A DNA stretch of 32,747 nucleotides from Rhizobiaceae bacterium (lineage in GTDB: Bacteria; Pseudomonadota; Alphaproteobacteria; Rhizobiales; Rhizobiaceae), in assembly GCA_027483885.1 (NCBI GenBank), contig JAIXTO010000197.1:1-32747 (forward strand). The letters run 5' to 3'. A program made the position numbers and the translations under genes. The notes below the pieces were generated by a model that saw only the letters and a list, made by a program, of their open reading frames with translations, had not been told where the DNA came from and searched no databases. Shown here piece by piece: positions 24,173 to 32,666 of this stretch. Numbering within the stretch: position 1 is the stretch's first letter; each line of letters starts with the position of its first letter.

Positions 24173-25578
24173 ACATTGTCTTGAAAGTCACCGACGCTGC
24201 CGTCTTTGCTGGAAAAACGCAGCTCGTGGAGCCGACGTCGTTCGATCTGGCAGCAGGGCGGGTCCTGACCATTCTGGGCGAGACGGGTTCGGGCAAAAGC
24301 CTGCTTGTGCAGGCTGTCGCTGGGCTGCTGCCGACAGGACTGAGCGCGACGGGCTTTACCGAAGTGGGCGGCAAGAGTTTTGACCTGACCGCGCCAACGT
24401 CGCTTCGCCCAGTTTGGGGTCGTACACTGGGCATTCTGCCCCAGGAGCCTTGGCTCGCGCTTGATCCGACGATGCGGGCACTCGACCAGGTGGCCGAAGG
24501 TCACCGTCTGGTCCGTGATCTGGAACCGGAGGCTGCACGACTGGCCGCACGTTCGGATCTTGTTGCACTCGGTGTGGGAGATGCCGAGCGGAAACTGCCG
24601 GGGGAACTCTCCGGGGGTATGGCGCAACGGGTTGCATTTGCCGCTGCCCGCGCCGGGGGCGCCCGCATCGTCATCGCCGACGAGCCGACAAAGGGTCTGG
24701 ACGCCACTCGCCGCAACGATGTCATCGCCCTCTTGATGAAAGAGGTCGAGGCCGGTGGTTCCGTGCTCGTCATCACCCACGATCTTGCGCTGGCCAAACA
24801 GATGGGCGGCGACATAGCCGTGGTTCTGCAGGGCAGGGTGATTGAAAGGGGCGATGCCGGGACCGTGCTCACGAACCCTTCACACGCCTACACGAAGAGG
24901 CTGATTGCGGCCGATCCCGCAAACTGGATAGCGCCAACCACACACGAACAGCAGGGCGAGCATATTCTGGTCGCTGAGGGGGTATCGAAGGCCCGCGGCG
25001 GCAGGCTGTTGTTTTCAGGGCAGAGCCTGCGGGTGCGGCGCGGCGAGATCATAGGCCTCAGCGGAGCTAGCGGCTCTGGAAAGAGTTCTCTGGGCGACAT
25101 CCTGCTCGGCCTGATCAAACCGGATGAAGGTACAATCACGCGCTTGCCGGGAGCCGAGCGCCACCGCTTCCAGAAGATCTACCAGGATCCGCCGTCGGCA
25201 TTTCCGGCCCGGATCACCATCGGTCAAAACCTCTCCGACCTGATCCGGCGCCATAGTCTGGACAATATCAGCCTGCCGCCGCTGATGAAGCGGCTGGGGC
25301 TTTCCAAGGACCTGCTCGGCCGGTTGCCCGCCGAAGTGTCCGGCGGCGAGCTTCAGCGTTTCTCCATCGCTCGAGCGATGCTCCTCGACCCGGTCTTCCT
25401 GTTCGCGGACGAGCCGACGTCGAGGCTCGATCCGATCACGCAACAGGAGACCGTTGCTTTGCTCGTCGAACTTGCGCGGGAGCGGAGCTGTGCTGTCCTC
25501 TTCGTAAGCCACGATAAGGCCCTGATCGAGAAGACCTGCGATAACATCGTGGAAATCGCCCATTCGGGAGGCAAATAA
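24169..25578 (+). CDS. Fused double ATP-binding subunit of the ABC importer (NikD-NikE/DppD-DppF type)
   Basis: A 469-residue protein with two complete ABC ATPase domains in one chain. Domain 1: Walker A GETGSGKS, signature LSGGMAQR, Walker B IVIADEPTKGLD. Domain 2: Walker A GASGSGKS, signature VSGGELQR, Walker B FLFADEPTSRLD. The fusion replaces the separate NikD and NikE chains and powers uptake by the permeases encoded upstream. Start ATG at 24169 lies in the ATGA overlap. Domain 2 is shorter than usual and ends soon after its H-loop (FVSHDKALIEK), without the C-terminal oligopeptide/dipeptide transporter extension. Confidence 0.9.
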   Translation: MNIVLKVTDAAVFAGKTQLVEPTSFDLAAGRVLTILGETGSGKSLLVQAVAGLLPTGLSATGFTEVGGKSFDLTAPTSLRPVWGRTLGILPQEPWLALDPTMRALDQVAEGHRLVRDLEPEAARLAARSDLVALGVGDAERKLPGELSGGMAQRVAFAAARAGGARIVIADEPTKGLDATRRNDVIALLMKEVEAGGSVLVITHDLALAKQMGGDIAVVLQGRVIERGDAGTVLTNPSHAYTKRLIAADPANWIAPTTHEQQGEHILVAEGVSKARGGRLLFSGQSLRVRRGEIIGLSGASGSGKSSLGDILLGLIKPDEGTITRLPGAERHRFQKIYQDPPSAFPARITIGQNLSDLIRRHSLDNISLPPLMKRLGLSKDLLGRLPAEVSGGELQRFSIARAMLLDPVFLFADEPTSRLDPITQQETVALLVELARERSCAVLFVSHDKALIEKTCDNIVEIAHSGGK

Positions 25579-25894
25579 CACGCGGCTTTCCTGCCACTTT
25601 GGGCAGCTTGCAAGCCTATTCTCAATCTCCCCACGCTGCCCATACGGACCGCATTTCGTCGCCTGCTGCCGCAAGTGATCGAAAATTTCATAATCGGGGG
25701 GCTGATGGGGTGGATGGTCCGCGCTGCGCAGGCAGTCGGCCTGAGTAGTTTCCGACGCTACCGCGCCGGTATCTCTCTCCATACGGTGTGGATCACGAGA
25801 GCCGGCCATGGTGGCTGTCGCTTTGACCGGCAAATGTTTGCCAGTGCCAAGCTCTTTGAAACCCAACTGCGCAAGCTGACTTGGAAATTCAACC
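25579..25894. other. Gap between the ABC operon and aspT
   Basis: A 316-base gap. I see no gene, no strong terminator and no recognised regulatory element. It must hold the aspT promoter unless aspT is read through from the ABC operon. The open frame covering 25675-25977 overlaps the start of aspT and lacks protein character. Confidence 0.4.
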
Positions 25895-27604
25895 ATGCAA
25901 TTCGTCTACGATCTCATTACGAGAGAGCCGCTGCTCGCGCTCTTCTTGACCATAGCGCTCGGCTATTTTGCCGGTAAACTGAAAATAGGCAGTTTCGTCC
26001 TCGGCGGTATTGCCGGCACATTGCTCGTTGGCGTCCTGATCGGACAATTCGGCATCACCATCGACAATGGCATCAAGGGCATATTCTTCGCCCTGTTTAT
26101 TTATGCCGTCGGTTATCAAGGCGGGCCGCAATTCTTCCATGCGCTCAACCGGCGCTCCTTGAACCAGTTGATATCGGCATTCGTCATGTGCCTGAGCGGC
26201 CTTCTCTGCGTCTTGACCGCAGCATGGGCCTTTGATCTCGACCGGGGAATGGCAGCAGGTCTGGCGGCTGGTGGATTGACCCAGTCAGCCATTATCGGGA
26301 CAGCCGGAGACGCCATCGGCAAGCTTGGCCTTTCACCCGAAATCACCAAGATGATGCAGACCAATGTCGCTGTTGGTTATGCGATTTGCTATATTTTCGG
26401 CTCGCTGGGCCCGATCATCATGGTCACCTGGTTCCTGCCGATGATCATGAAGTGGAACATTCGCGCCGAGGCCGTGAAACTGGCCAAGACGCTGTCGGGC
26501 GGCCAGGCCGAACTGGATCCGGGCCAGTTCAACGCCATACGCGCCATCGACACACGGATGTTCGAGATTTCAGCCGACAGCACTTGCGCCGGCAAGACGA
26601 CCTTGGAAATCGACACGCTTTTGTCGGATGCCGCCGTCGAAGCCGTCTTCCGCGCTGGCAAGGCAGTGGACCTCACCGCCACAACCCTCATTCAGGCCGG
26701 CGACCAGGTGGCGATCACCGGGACGACGCAGGTGATCAAATCCGCTTCCTCCCTGCTCGGGCCTGAAGTCGTCGCCCCTGCGGGACTGGTGCTGGCCGAG
26801 GAAAGCCGCGAGCTGATCTTGACCAACCGCGCCCTCAGCGGCCGGCAGATCGGCGAGATTCACGACCACGTCAACATCGAGACCCGGCGCGGCGTCTTTC
26901 TCACCTCGGTCAAGCGGATGGGTCTCAACCTGCCCATCCTGCCGAAACTGGAGCTGAAAAGCGGCGACGAAATGCACTTCACCGGCAGTTCTGCCGATCT
27001 GGACCGCGTGCAGTCGAAGATCGGCTACAAGATTACTGCGGCTGCCGTCACGGATTTCGTCTTCTTCGGCATCGGCATGTTCGCCGGTATCCTGATCGGC
27101 ATGATTGAGTTCAGGATCTGGGGCATTCCGATTTCCATCGGCAATGGCGGCGGTTGCCTGCTTTCCGGCCTGTTCTTTGGTTGGCTCCGCAGCGTCCATC
27201 CCCATTTTTCGGCAGTGCCAGTCGGGGCATCCAATTTCTTGAGGGATTTTGGACTGGCAGTCTTTGTCGGCATTGTCGGCATTTCAGCCGGGCCGCAGGC
27301 GCTGGTCGCCATCCAGCAATATGGCTTTACCATCCTGCTGCTCGGGGTCGCGGTCACGCTCGTACCGCAGGTGATCGGCTTTTTCTTTTCCTATTATGTC
27401 CTGCGCATCCAGAACCCCATTGAAGCGCTGGCCTGCGTGGCAGGCGGACGCAGCGCCAATCCCGCCTTTGCAGCGCTTCTGTCAAAGGCGGGAAACGCCA
27501 CACCGGTCGTCTCGTTCACGGTCACCTATGCCGTGGCCAATGTCTTCCTCACCCTTTGGGGGCCGGTCATCGTCGGTCTCGTCACCAAGAATGTCAGCCC
27601 TTAA
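25895..27604 (+). CDS. aspT: Aspartate:alanine exchanger, AspT-like (AAE family)
   Basis: A 569-residue inner-membrane antiporter. Two bundles of membrane helices (residues about 10-190 and 380-569) flank a cytosolic part with two TrkA-C domains (about 205-285 and 295-375; AIDTRMFEISADSTC and LTNRALSGRQIGEIH), the AAE-family layout. Glycine-rich GGLTQSAIIGTAG and late GGRSANPAFAAL motifs fit the family. It exchanges external aspartate for internal alanine, and with aspartate decarboxylation inside the cell creates a proton-motive force. The next gene, 18 bases on, is the matching decarboxylase. The ATG lacks a strong ribosome site but the N-terminus fits the family. Confidence 0.88.
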   Translation: MQFVYDLITREPLLALFLTIALGYFAGKLKIGSFVLGGIAGTLLVGVLIGQFGITIDNGIKGIFFALFIYAVGYQGGPQFFHALNRRSLNQLISAFVMCLSGLLCVLTAAWAFDLDRGMAAGLAAGGLTQSAIIGTAGDAIGKLGLSPEITKMMQTNVAVGYAICYIFGSLGPIIMVTWFLPMIMKWNIRAEAVKLAKTLSGGQAELDPGQFNAIRAIDTRMFEISADSTCAGKTTLEIDTLLSDAAVEAVFRAGKAVDLTATTLIQAGDQVAITGTTQVIKSASSLLGPEVVAPAGLVLAEESRELILTNRALSGRQIGEIHDHVNIETRRGVFLTSVKRMGLNLPILPKLELKSGDEMHFTGSSADLDRVQSKIGYKITAAAVTDFVFFGIGMFAGILIGMIEFRIWGIPISIGNGGGCLLSGLFFGWLRSVHPHFSAVPVGASNFLRDFGLAVFVGIVGISAGPQALVAIQQYGFTILLLGVAVTLVPQVIGFFFSYYVLRIQNPIEALACVAGGRSANPAFAALLSKAGNATPVVSFTVTYAVANVFLTLWGPVIVGLVTKNVSP

Positions 27605-27622
27605 TTCATCACGAGGTCTATT

Positions 27623-29221
27623 GTGCAAAATCAAGATTATCAGAAATTTTCCAAACTCAGCCCGTTTGAACTGAAGGACCAGTTGATCGCCATCGCATCA
27701 TCCGATGCGCAAAGGCTGATGCTGAATGCCGGACGGGGCAATCCCAACTTTCTGGCAACCTTGCCGCGATGGGCATTCTTAAGCCTTGGCGATTTCGCCA
27801 TGCGCGAATCCGAGAGATCCTATTCCTACCTGGACAGCGGTTTTGGCGGCCTGCCGGAACGCGAAGGCATTGTGCAGCGCTTCGATGCCTATGCCAATCA
27901 CCACCGCACCACCGATGGTGTACGCTTCCTGCGCGCGGCCCTGTCTTATGTGAAGGATCAGCTGGGTCTCAAGCAGGATGCCTTCCTCATGGAAATGGTG
28001 TCTGCCTTCCTCGGCTGCAATTATCCCACGCCGCCGCGCATTCTCATGCACACGCAGGAAATCGTCAAAGCCTACCTCGCCCAGGAAATGTTTGGCGAGG
28101 AACCGCGCGCCGGTGATTTTTCGGTTTTCGCCACCGAAGGCGGCACCGCCGCAATGACCTATATCTTTCAAACATTGCGCATCAACGGCCTGGTAAAGCC
28201 CGGCGACAAGATCGCCATCGCCACGCCGATTTTCTCGCCTTATCTCGAAATCCCGGTGCTTGCGGAATATGGCATGGAAATTGTCGACATCCGCATGGAC
28301 CAAGAGACCGACTGGCAGTTGCCGGAATCCGAGATTGCAAAACTTCTCGATCCGTCGGTGAAGATTTTCTGCCTCGTCAATCCGAGCAACCCGCCTTCGT
28401 CAAAACTGTCCGATCTGGTCCTTGATCAATTGGCGAAACTGGTCGCGGACAGGCGGCCGGACCTGTTCATCGTCACCGATGATGTCTACGGCACCTTTGC
28501 CGATGACTTCGTGTCGCTGTTTGCCAAATGCCCGCACAACACGCTGTGCGTCTATTCATTTTCGAAATTCTTCGGGGCAACCGGCTGGCGGCTCGGAGCC
28601 ATGGCGCTTCACAATGACAATGTTTTCGACGAAGCACTGGCAAAGCTTCCGGAAGACCAGAAAGTCAAGCTGGACAAGCGCTACTCTTCCCTGACGACGA
28701 CACCGCGCGACGTCCTGTTCATCGATCGTCTGGTTGCAGACAGTCGCGCCGTGGCCCTGAACCACACGGCCGGGCTTTCGGTGCCGCAGCAGTTGCAGAT
28801 GGCTCTTTTTGCGCTCAATGGGCTGATGGACCGCGAGCATCGCTACAAGGATGCCGCAAAGGAGCTGATCCGCAAGCGTTACAAGACGCTCTATGCCCAT
28901 ATGCGCGTAAAGTCGGATCATCAGATCAATGACGTGAACTACTATTCCCTCATCGATCTGCAGGAAATTGGCGGCACTCTGTATGGACCGGACTTCAAGG
29001 CCTGGTTCATCAAGAGCGATCTTGGCCTCAGCTTCCTGTTTCGCCTGGCCACGGAAACCGGCGTGGTGCTTTTGCCCGGCAAGGGCTTTGAAGTGGTGGA
29101 TACATCGGCGCGCGTCTCGCTTGCCAACCTGACGGAGATTGAATACGCCGCGATCGGCCGCTTCACCCGGCAGGTGCTGGACGAATGCTTCGCCGATTTC
29201 CAAGCACAGACAGCCGCTTAG
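27623..29221 (+). CDS. asdA: Bifunctional aspartate transaminase/aspartate 4-decarboxylase
   Basis: A 532-residue PLP enzyme starting at a GTG (27623) with ACGAGG seven bases upstream. Hallmarks are the N-terminal FSKLSPFELKDQLI segment, NPSNPP, the DDVYGTF loop and the PLP-binding lysine in YSFSKFFGATGWR (Lys 315). It converts L-aspartate to L-alanine plus CO2, and has transaminase activity in known members. Length matches the family (about 530). It lies 18 bases after aspT, forming the two-gene aspartate-alanine cycle that extrudes charge and consumes a proton. No strong terminator in the + direction follows. Confidence 0.92.
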   Translation: MQNQDYQKFSKLSPFELKDQLIAIASSDAQRLMLNAGRGNPNFLATLPRWAFLSLGDFAMRESERSYSYLDSGFGGLPEREGIVQRFDAYANHHRTTDGVRFLRAALSYVKDQLGLKQDAFLMEMVSAFLGCNYPTPPRILMHTQEIVKAYLAQEMFGEEPRAGDFSVFATEGGTAAMTYIFQTLRINGLVKPGDKIAIATPIFSPYLEIPVLAEYGMEIVDIRMDQETDWQLPESEIAKLLDPSVKIFCLVNPSNPPSSKLSDLVLDQLAKLVADRRPDLFIVTDDVYGTFADDFVSLFAKCPHNTLCVYSFSKFFGATGWRLGAMALHNDNVFDEALAKLPEDQKVKLDKRYSSLTTTPRDVLFIDRLVADSRAVALNHTAGLSVPQQLQMALFALNGLMDREHRYKDAAKELIRKRYKTLYAHMRVKSDHQINDVNYYSLIDLQEIGGTLYGPDFKAWFIKSDLGLSFLFRLATETGVVLLPGKGFEVVDTSARVSLANLTEIEYAAIGRFTRQVLDECFADFQAQTAA

Positions 29222-29295
29222 CGCGACATAGAAAAAGGCAAGAACGGCGTTTGACGATCCTGAAAGCATTGGTATTCACCTCGCGCGGCAAAAAC

Positions 29296-29320
29296 GGTGG
29301 GCCTGGAACACAGGCCCGCC
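29296..29320 (-). terminator. Hairpin with T-run on the minus strand
   Basis: A 10-base-pair stem (one wobble) around a 5-base loop. On the minus strand it is followed by CGTTTTTGCC, giving a terminator for leftward transcription, for example read-through from the IS630 remnant. On the plus strand no T-run follows. Confidence 0.5.
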
Positions 29321-29348
29321 CGCAAGCGCGCGCGAGCCGCAGCGCCTC

Positions 29349-29536
29349 ATAGCAAATCTCAACCGGCCATTTTCGCGCCCAGGCCGATTGGGCCGAAGAC
29401 CTTGAATTCGCGCGCTTCGACACCGCTCTTCGCAATTCGCTTCCGACCGGCATTTATACAATCGATGGCGCGATTGCCGGGTTCTGCCGCGTGGTCACGG
29501 ATTGGAGCGATGTTCGCCTATCTATGCGACGTCCTA
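29349..29536 (+). pseudogene. Fragment of a GNAT-family N-acetyltransferase gene, cut by an IS element
   Basis: One frame encodes LRNSLPTGIYTIDGAIAGFCRVVTDWS, then a one-base shift brings MFAYLCDVL into frame. This matches the central part of small GNAT enzymes (pattern GxxRVVTDxxxFAYLCDVFV). The sequence stops exactly where the IS630 element begins (TA at 29535), and no acetyl-CoA binding loop is found beyond the element's other end. The start is also missing: a stop codon precedes the readable part. It is a dead remnant; the original substrate is unknown. Confidence 0.55.
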
Positions 29537-30076
29537 GAACGTTTCACCTTTTGACGGAACCACACCCTGCATTTTTGAGATAGTTGGCGCATTCGTGGGG
29601 TTTGATTGTTTTGACCAGCGCGCCGACATGCCGCCCTGTCTCGTCGATGGTCCGTTTCTGCGCATGACGCATCCAGTGCTTTATCCTCGAGAAGGCCTGT
29701 TCGATCGGGTTGATGTCCGGCAAATAGGGTGGCAGGAACCAGATGCGTGCGCCTGCGGCTTTGATCGCGCTTCGGATGGCGGCCGACTTGTGGCTGGCGA
29801 GATTGTCCATAACCACCCATCTTGGCGGGACAAACCGATCCGGTGGCGCGATGGCGCTGGGACCACGTCACAACGGATGACGCGGCCACTTCAAAGCGCG
29901 CAGCCACTGCTCGGATGCTCTCGCCGCTCGACACGGCGGCGACAACGCGATCACGAAGATCGATTGATATCGGTGCGGTCATCTGATGCTGGCCTTCATC
30001 CCAGCCAGCATCAATGAATCAGAACAAAACTGATTTGGAAATCCAGGCCGATTCAGAAAAGCGCGCAAACGCTCTA
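29535..30076. mobile_element. Internally deleted IS630-family element (about 540 bases)
   Basis: Both ends carry TA, the IS630 target, and imperfect terminal inverted repeats: GAACGTTTCACC then TTTTGACGGAAC on the left, and, read on the other strand, GAGCGTTTGCGCGC then TTTTCTGAATC on the right. Inside are only the two ends of a transposase gene. Near the right end, a 10-base-pair hairpin (TGATGCTGGC/GCCAGCATCA, 29984-30013) overlaps the transposase upstream region. The element is non-autonomous and could move only with help from a full copy elsewhere. Confidence 0.65.
29544..29982 (-). pseudogene. IS630 transposase, N-terminal HTH fused by deletion to the C-terminal DDE end
   Basis: From 29982 leftward the first 57 codons read as the N-terminal HTH domain (MTAPISIDLRDRVVAAVSSG, AVAARFEVAASSVVTW, RHRATGSVCPAKMGGYG). 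Then, in a different frame, the C-terminal part follows: VMDNLASHKS with a catalytic Asp, LPPYLPDINPIEQAFSRIKHW with the last Glu, ending KNAGCGSVKR at 29544. The middle of the gene is absent. The join lies near 29815-29835, where the bases for GGYG and for VVMD would share a short GGTTATGG-like string, suggesting deletion between short repeats. No active enzyme is expected. Confidence 0.8.
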
Positions 30077-30350
30077 AGGGAATGCAGAGATCCGCAGCAC
30101 TGCCCCTCCCTCGAGAGGATCAGGGCGCTCCCGCCCTCGCCGGCATGTGCTCGCCTTCGTGAAGAGACGGTCCGCAGCCGCAATGAAAAAGGGAACGTCG
30201 CGATTAGGTGATACCGGCGCGCTGATTGACGACCGCACGCTGTCGGGTTCGACCGCTACGCTGCGAAGCCTTTTCAGATGAGCGAGCGCGGCCAAGATAA
30301 GTGAATGCTCCCTGGGGTGGACAGGGCGGCCTCACGTGTCCACTCCGGCG
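30077..30350. other. Short region without a recognisable gene
   Basis: About 270 bases between the IS630 remnant and the MarR-type gene. No frame resembles a known protein and no continuation of the acetyltransferase remnant is seen, so DNA was probably lost beside the element. Confidence 0.4.
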
Positions 30351-30803
30351 CTACGACTTGATCTTGTCCCGTATGGTGTCGACGGACTCCTTGATCGCTC
30401 GGACGGTTTCGGCATCCAATCCGACGGCTTCCGCGATACACCGCATGACATCGCTGGCGGAGGATTTCAGCGCTTTCCCCGTCTCCGTCAGATGGATGAG
30501 AACCTCGCGCTCGTCTTTGGGGTTACGGGTCCTGGTGATCAGGCCTGCCGCATCCAGTCGCTTCAACAGCGGCGTGAGCGTGCTGGAATCGAGAAACAGA
30601 GCCCGACCAAGTTCCTTTACGTTCTGGCCGTCACGGTTCCACAGCGTCACCATCACGAGGTACTGCGGATAGGTGAGGCCCAGGTCGTCGAGCAAAGGTC
30701 TGTAGAGCTGCGTGAATGCATGGCCTGCTGAATAGAGGGAAAAGCACAGCATGCCGGTAACATCGGACAGGGGTGCATCGGCGTCAGCCGGGGTGTCAGT
30801 CAT
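30351..30803 (-). CDS. MarR-family transcriptional regulator, OhrR-like
   Basis: A 150-residue winged-helix regulator. The ATG at 30803 has a good AAGGAGA upstream. The core carries [41 protein letters not shown] and [17 protein letters not shown], the OhrR/MarR pattern. Cys 20 in MLCFSLYSA sits where OhrR proteins have their peroxide-sensing cysteine, so it may respond to organic peroxides or other oxidants. It is divergent from an alpha/beta hydrolase gene, with a palindrome over the hydrolase promoter, so it probably represses that gene and relieves repression on oxidation. The inducing compound is inferred from the family only. Confidence 0.9.
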   Translation of the reverse strand: MTDTPADADAPLSDVTGMLCFSLYSAGHAFTQLYRPLLDDLGLTYPQYLVMVTLWNRDGQNVKELGRALFLDSSTLTPLLKRLDAAGLITRTRNPKDEREVLIHLTETGKALKSSASDVMRCIAEAVGLDAETVRAIKESVDTIRDKIKS

Positions 30804-30841
30804 GGCGATCTCCTTTTCTGCAAAATAATTTGTACGCGATC

Positions 30842-30857
30842 CAATTGCAAGCGATTG
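30842..30857. promoter_or_regulatory. Probable MarR/OhrR operator
   Basis: CAATTGC-AA-GCGATTG is a near-perfect 7-2-7 inverted repeat (one mismatch). A related direct repeat, TTGTACGCGAT (30830-30840) and TTGCAAGCGAT (30845-30855), covers it. The right arm overlaps the likely -35 box, so a bound repressor would block RNA polymerase. AT-rich CAATTG-type palindromes are typical of OhrR sites. Confidence 0.55.
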
Positions 30858-30885
30858 ACAGGCCGAAAAACATCAGGCATATAGA
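30855..30885 (+). promoter_or_regulatory. Likely sigma-70 promoter of the hydrolase gene
   Basis: A perfect TTGACA (30855-30860) is followed, after 17 bases, by CATATA (30878-30883), or TATAGA after 19. It points toward the hydrolase start at 30932 and overlaps the operator. A ribosome site AGGAGA lies at 30921-30926. Confidence 0.55.
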
Positions 30886-30931
30886 TCGCACACAAACAAC
30901 TCGTCCACAAACAATAATACAGGAGAACGAC

Positions 30932-31753
30932 ATGTCGACTTTCACCACCACCGATGGAACGCGCCTCTTCTACAAGGACTGGGGAACAGGCCAACCTATC
31001 CTGTTTGCGCATGGCTGGCCGCTGTCGTCGGACGCCTGGGACCAGCAGATGCTGTTCTTCAGCCAGAACGGCTTCCGCGTGATCGCCCATGATCGCCGTA
31101 GCCACGGTCGCTCGGATCAGACCTTCAACGGCAATCACATGGACCAGTATGCCGACGATCTGGCCGAACTGATCAATGCGCTCGACCTGTCCGACCTGAT
31201 CCTGGTTGGCCATTCCACCGGCGGCGGGGAGGTCTCGCATTATATCGGCCGCCACGGCACGGCGCGTGTTGCCAAGGTGGTTCTGGTGGGCGCAGTGCCG
31301 CCGCTGATGCTGAAGACCGCCGGCAACCCGAACGGCACGCCGATGGAGGTTTTTGACAGCATCCGGGAGAACACGGCGAAGAACCGCTCGCAGTTCTTTT
31401 TCGATCTCACGGTTCCCTTCTACGGCTTCAACCGGGATGGCGTCGCCACCAATGACGGCTTGCGTGAGAACTTCCGCCGCATTGGCCTGCAGGGCGGCAT
31501 CAAGGGCCAGTATGATTGCATCCGCGAATTCTCCGAGGTGGATTATACGCAGGATCTGAAGAGCATCGACCGCCCCACGCTGATCATCCATGGCGATGAC
31601 GACCAGATCGTACCCATCGGCGCCTCGGCACACCTTGCTGCGGAACTTGTCGCCGATGCGACGCTTAAGATCTATCCGGGCGGCTCCCACGGGCTGGCAG
31701 AGACCGAGGCTGATCGTTTCAACGTCGACGTACTCGCCTTCATCCGCGGCTGA
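30932..31753 (+). CDS. Alpha/beta hydrolase, non-heme chloroperoxidase/arylesterase type
   Basis: A 273-residue protein whose ATG at 30932 follows AGGAGA by five bases. Family signatures: [32 protein letters not shown], here cited only by its HGWPLSS oxyanion loop, the nucleophile elbow VGHSTGGGE, a [15 protein letters not shown] acid strand, and GGSHGL with the late His. This triad and lid layout is that of cofactor-free haloperoxidases and related esterases. No signal peptide. It is divergent from an OhrR-like gene, suggesting induction under oxidative stress, and is followed 71 bases later by a second hydrolase gene. Confidence 0.9.
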   Translation: MSTFTTTDGTRLFYKDWGTGQPILFAHGWPLSSDAWDQQMLFFSQNGFRVIAHDRRSHGRSDQTFNGNHMDQYADDLAELINALDLSDLILVGHSTGGGEVSHYIGRHGTARVAKVVLVGAVPPLMLKTAGNPNGTPMEVFDSIRENTAKNRSQFFFDLTVPFYGFNRDGVATNDGLRENFRRIGLQGGIKGQYDCIREFSEVDYTQDLKSIDRPTLIIHGDDDQIVPIGASAHLAAELVADATLKIYPGGSHGLAETEADRFNVDVLAFIRG

Positions 31754-31824
31754 ACATCCGCAGCTTCACCAGCCAACCGACCTCATTTCCCCCATCAACC
31801 TCATCTTTGAGAAAAGGAACTATC

Positions 31825-32592
31825 ATGTCCAAGTTTGTTGCAAGCCTTGCCGTTGCCGGCGCTCTGCTCTCGGGTAACGCGGTTGCCCAGCCTGCCAAGC
31901 CCACCGTTGTTCTCGTTCATGGCGCCTTTGCCGACTCCTCAAGCTGGAACGGCGTTACCCGCATCCTGCAAAAGGATGGCTACCGTGTCGTTGCCGCTGC
32001 CAATCCGTTGCGCAGCGTCTCATCCGATGCTGCCTATGTCTCCGACATCGTCGCAAGCATCGAAGGGCCTGTCGTTCTCGTCGGCCATTCCTATGGCGGC
32101 CAGGTGATCACGACAGCTGCCAATGGCAAGGATAACGTCAAGTCACTGGTCTATGTGGCGGCCTTTGCGCCAGATGAAGGAGAGGCGGCTGCCGATCTTG
32201 CCGGAAAGTTTCCGGGCGGCACGCTTGGGCAGGCGCTGGCGGCTCCGGTCAAGCTTGCCGGTGGCGGTACCGATCTCTCCATCGATCAGAAGAAGTTCCA
32301 CGACCAGTTTGCGCATGACGTGGGCGTTGACGAGGCTGCACTCATGGCGGCCGGCCAACGGCCGATCACCGAGGCGGCACTGACGGAAAAGTCAGGCAAG
32401 CCGGCCTGGAAGGCGCTGCCGTCTTACTTCGTTTATGGTGACGGCGACAAGAACATTCCTGCCAAGGCGCTTGGCTTCATGGCTGAACGCGCAGGCTCAA
32501 AGCGCACGGTCGTCGTAGAAGGCGCCTCCCACGTGGTGATGGTCTCGCAGCCAAAGGCAGTCGCAGACCTCATTGAAGAAGCGGCACAGTAA
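31825..32592 (+). CDS. Exported alpha/beta hydrolase
   Basis: A 255-residue protein with a clear signal peptide (MSKFVASLAVAGALLSGNAVAQ, cleaved about residue 21), so it should act in the periplasm. The fold is visible in VVLVHGAFADSSSW, the nucleophile elbow VGHSYGGQV, the strand YFVYGDGDKNIP and the late His in EGASHVVM. The triad is complete. The substrate is unknown. The ATG at 31825 follows AAGGAA; an upstream start at 31807 would put charged residues before the signal and is unlikely. It probably shares a transcript with the hydrolase before it, giving a cytosolic and a periplasmic member under one regulator. Confidence 0.88.
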   Translation: MSKFVASLAVAGALLSGNAVAQPAKPTVVLVHGAFADSSSWNGVTRILQKDGYRVVAAANPLRSVSSDAAYVSDIVASIEGPVVLVGHSYGGQVITTAANGKDNVKSLVYVAAFAPDEGEAAADLAGKFPGGTLGQALAAPVKLAGGGTDLSIDQKKFHDQFAHDVGVDEAALMAAGQRPITEAALTEKSGKPAWKALPSYFVYGDGDKNIPAKALGFMAERAGSKRTVVVEGASHVVMVSQPKAVADLIEEAAQ

Positions 32593-32602
32593 TCGTGCCG
32601 TC

Positions 32603-32638
32603 AAAGTAGGCCGGTCGTCTGAAGCGACCGGCCACTTT
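32603..32638. terminator. Bidirectional hairpin terminator between convergent genes
   Basis: A perfect GGCCGGTCG/CGACCGGCC stem (32609-32617 with 32625-32633, 7-base loop) is extended by AAAGT/ACTTT pairing with one bulged base. It lies 11 bases after the stop at 32592 and before the convergent partial gene, so it can end both transcripts. T-runs after the stem are short. Confidence 0.7.
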
Positions 32639-32666
32639 CGTTCTCGTTCGCTGCAAAAAAGGGCGT

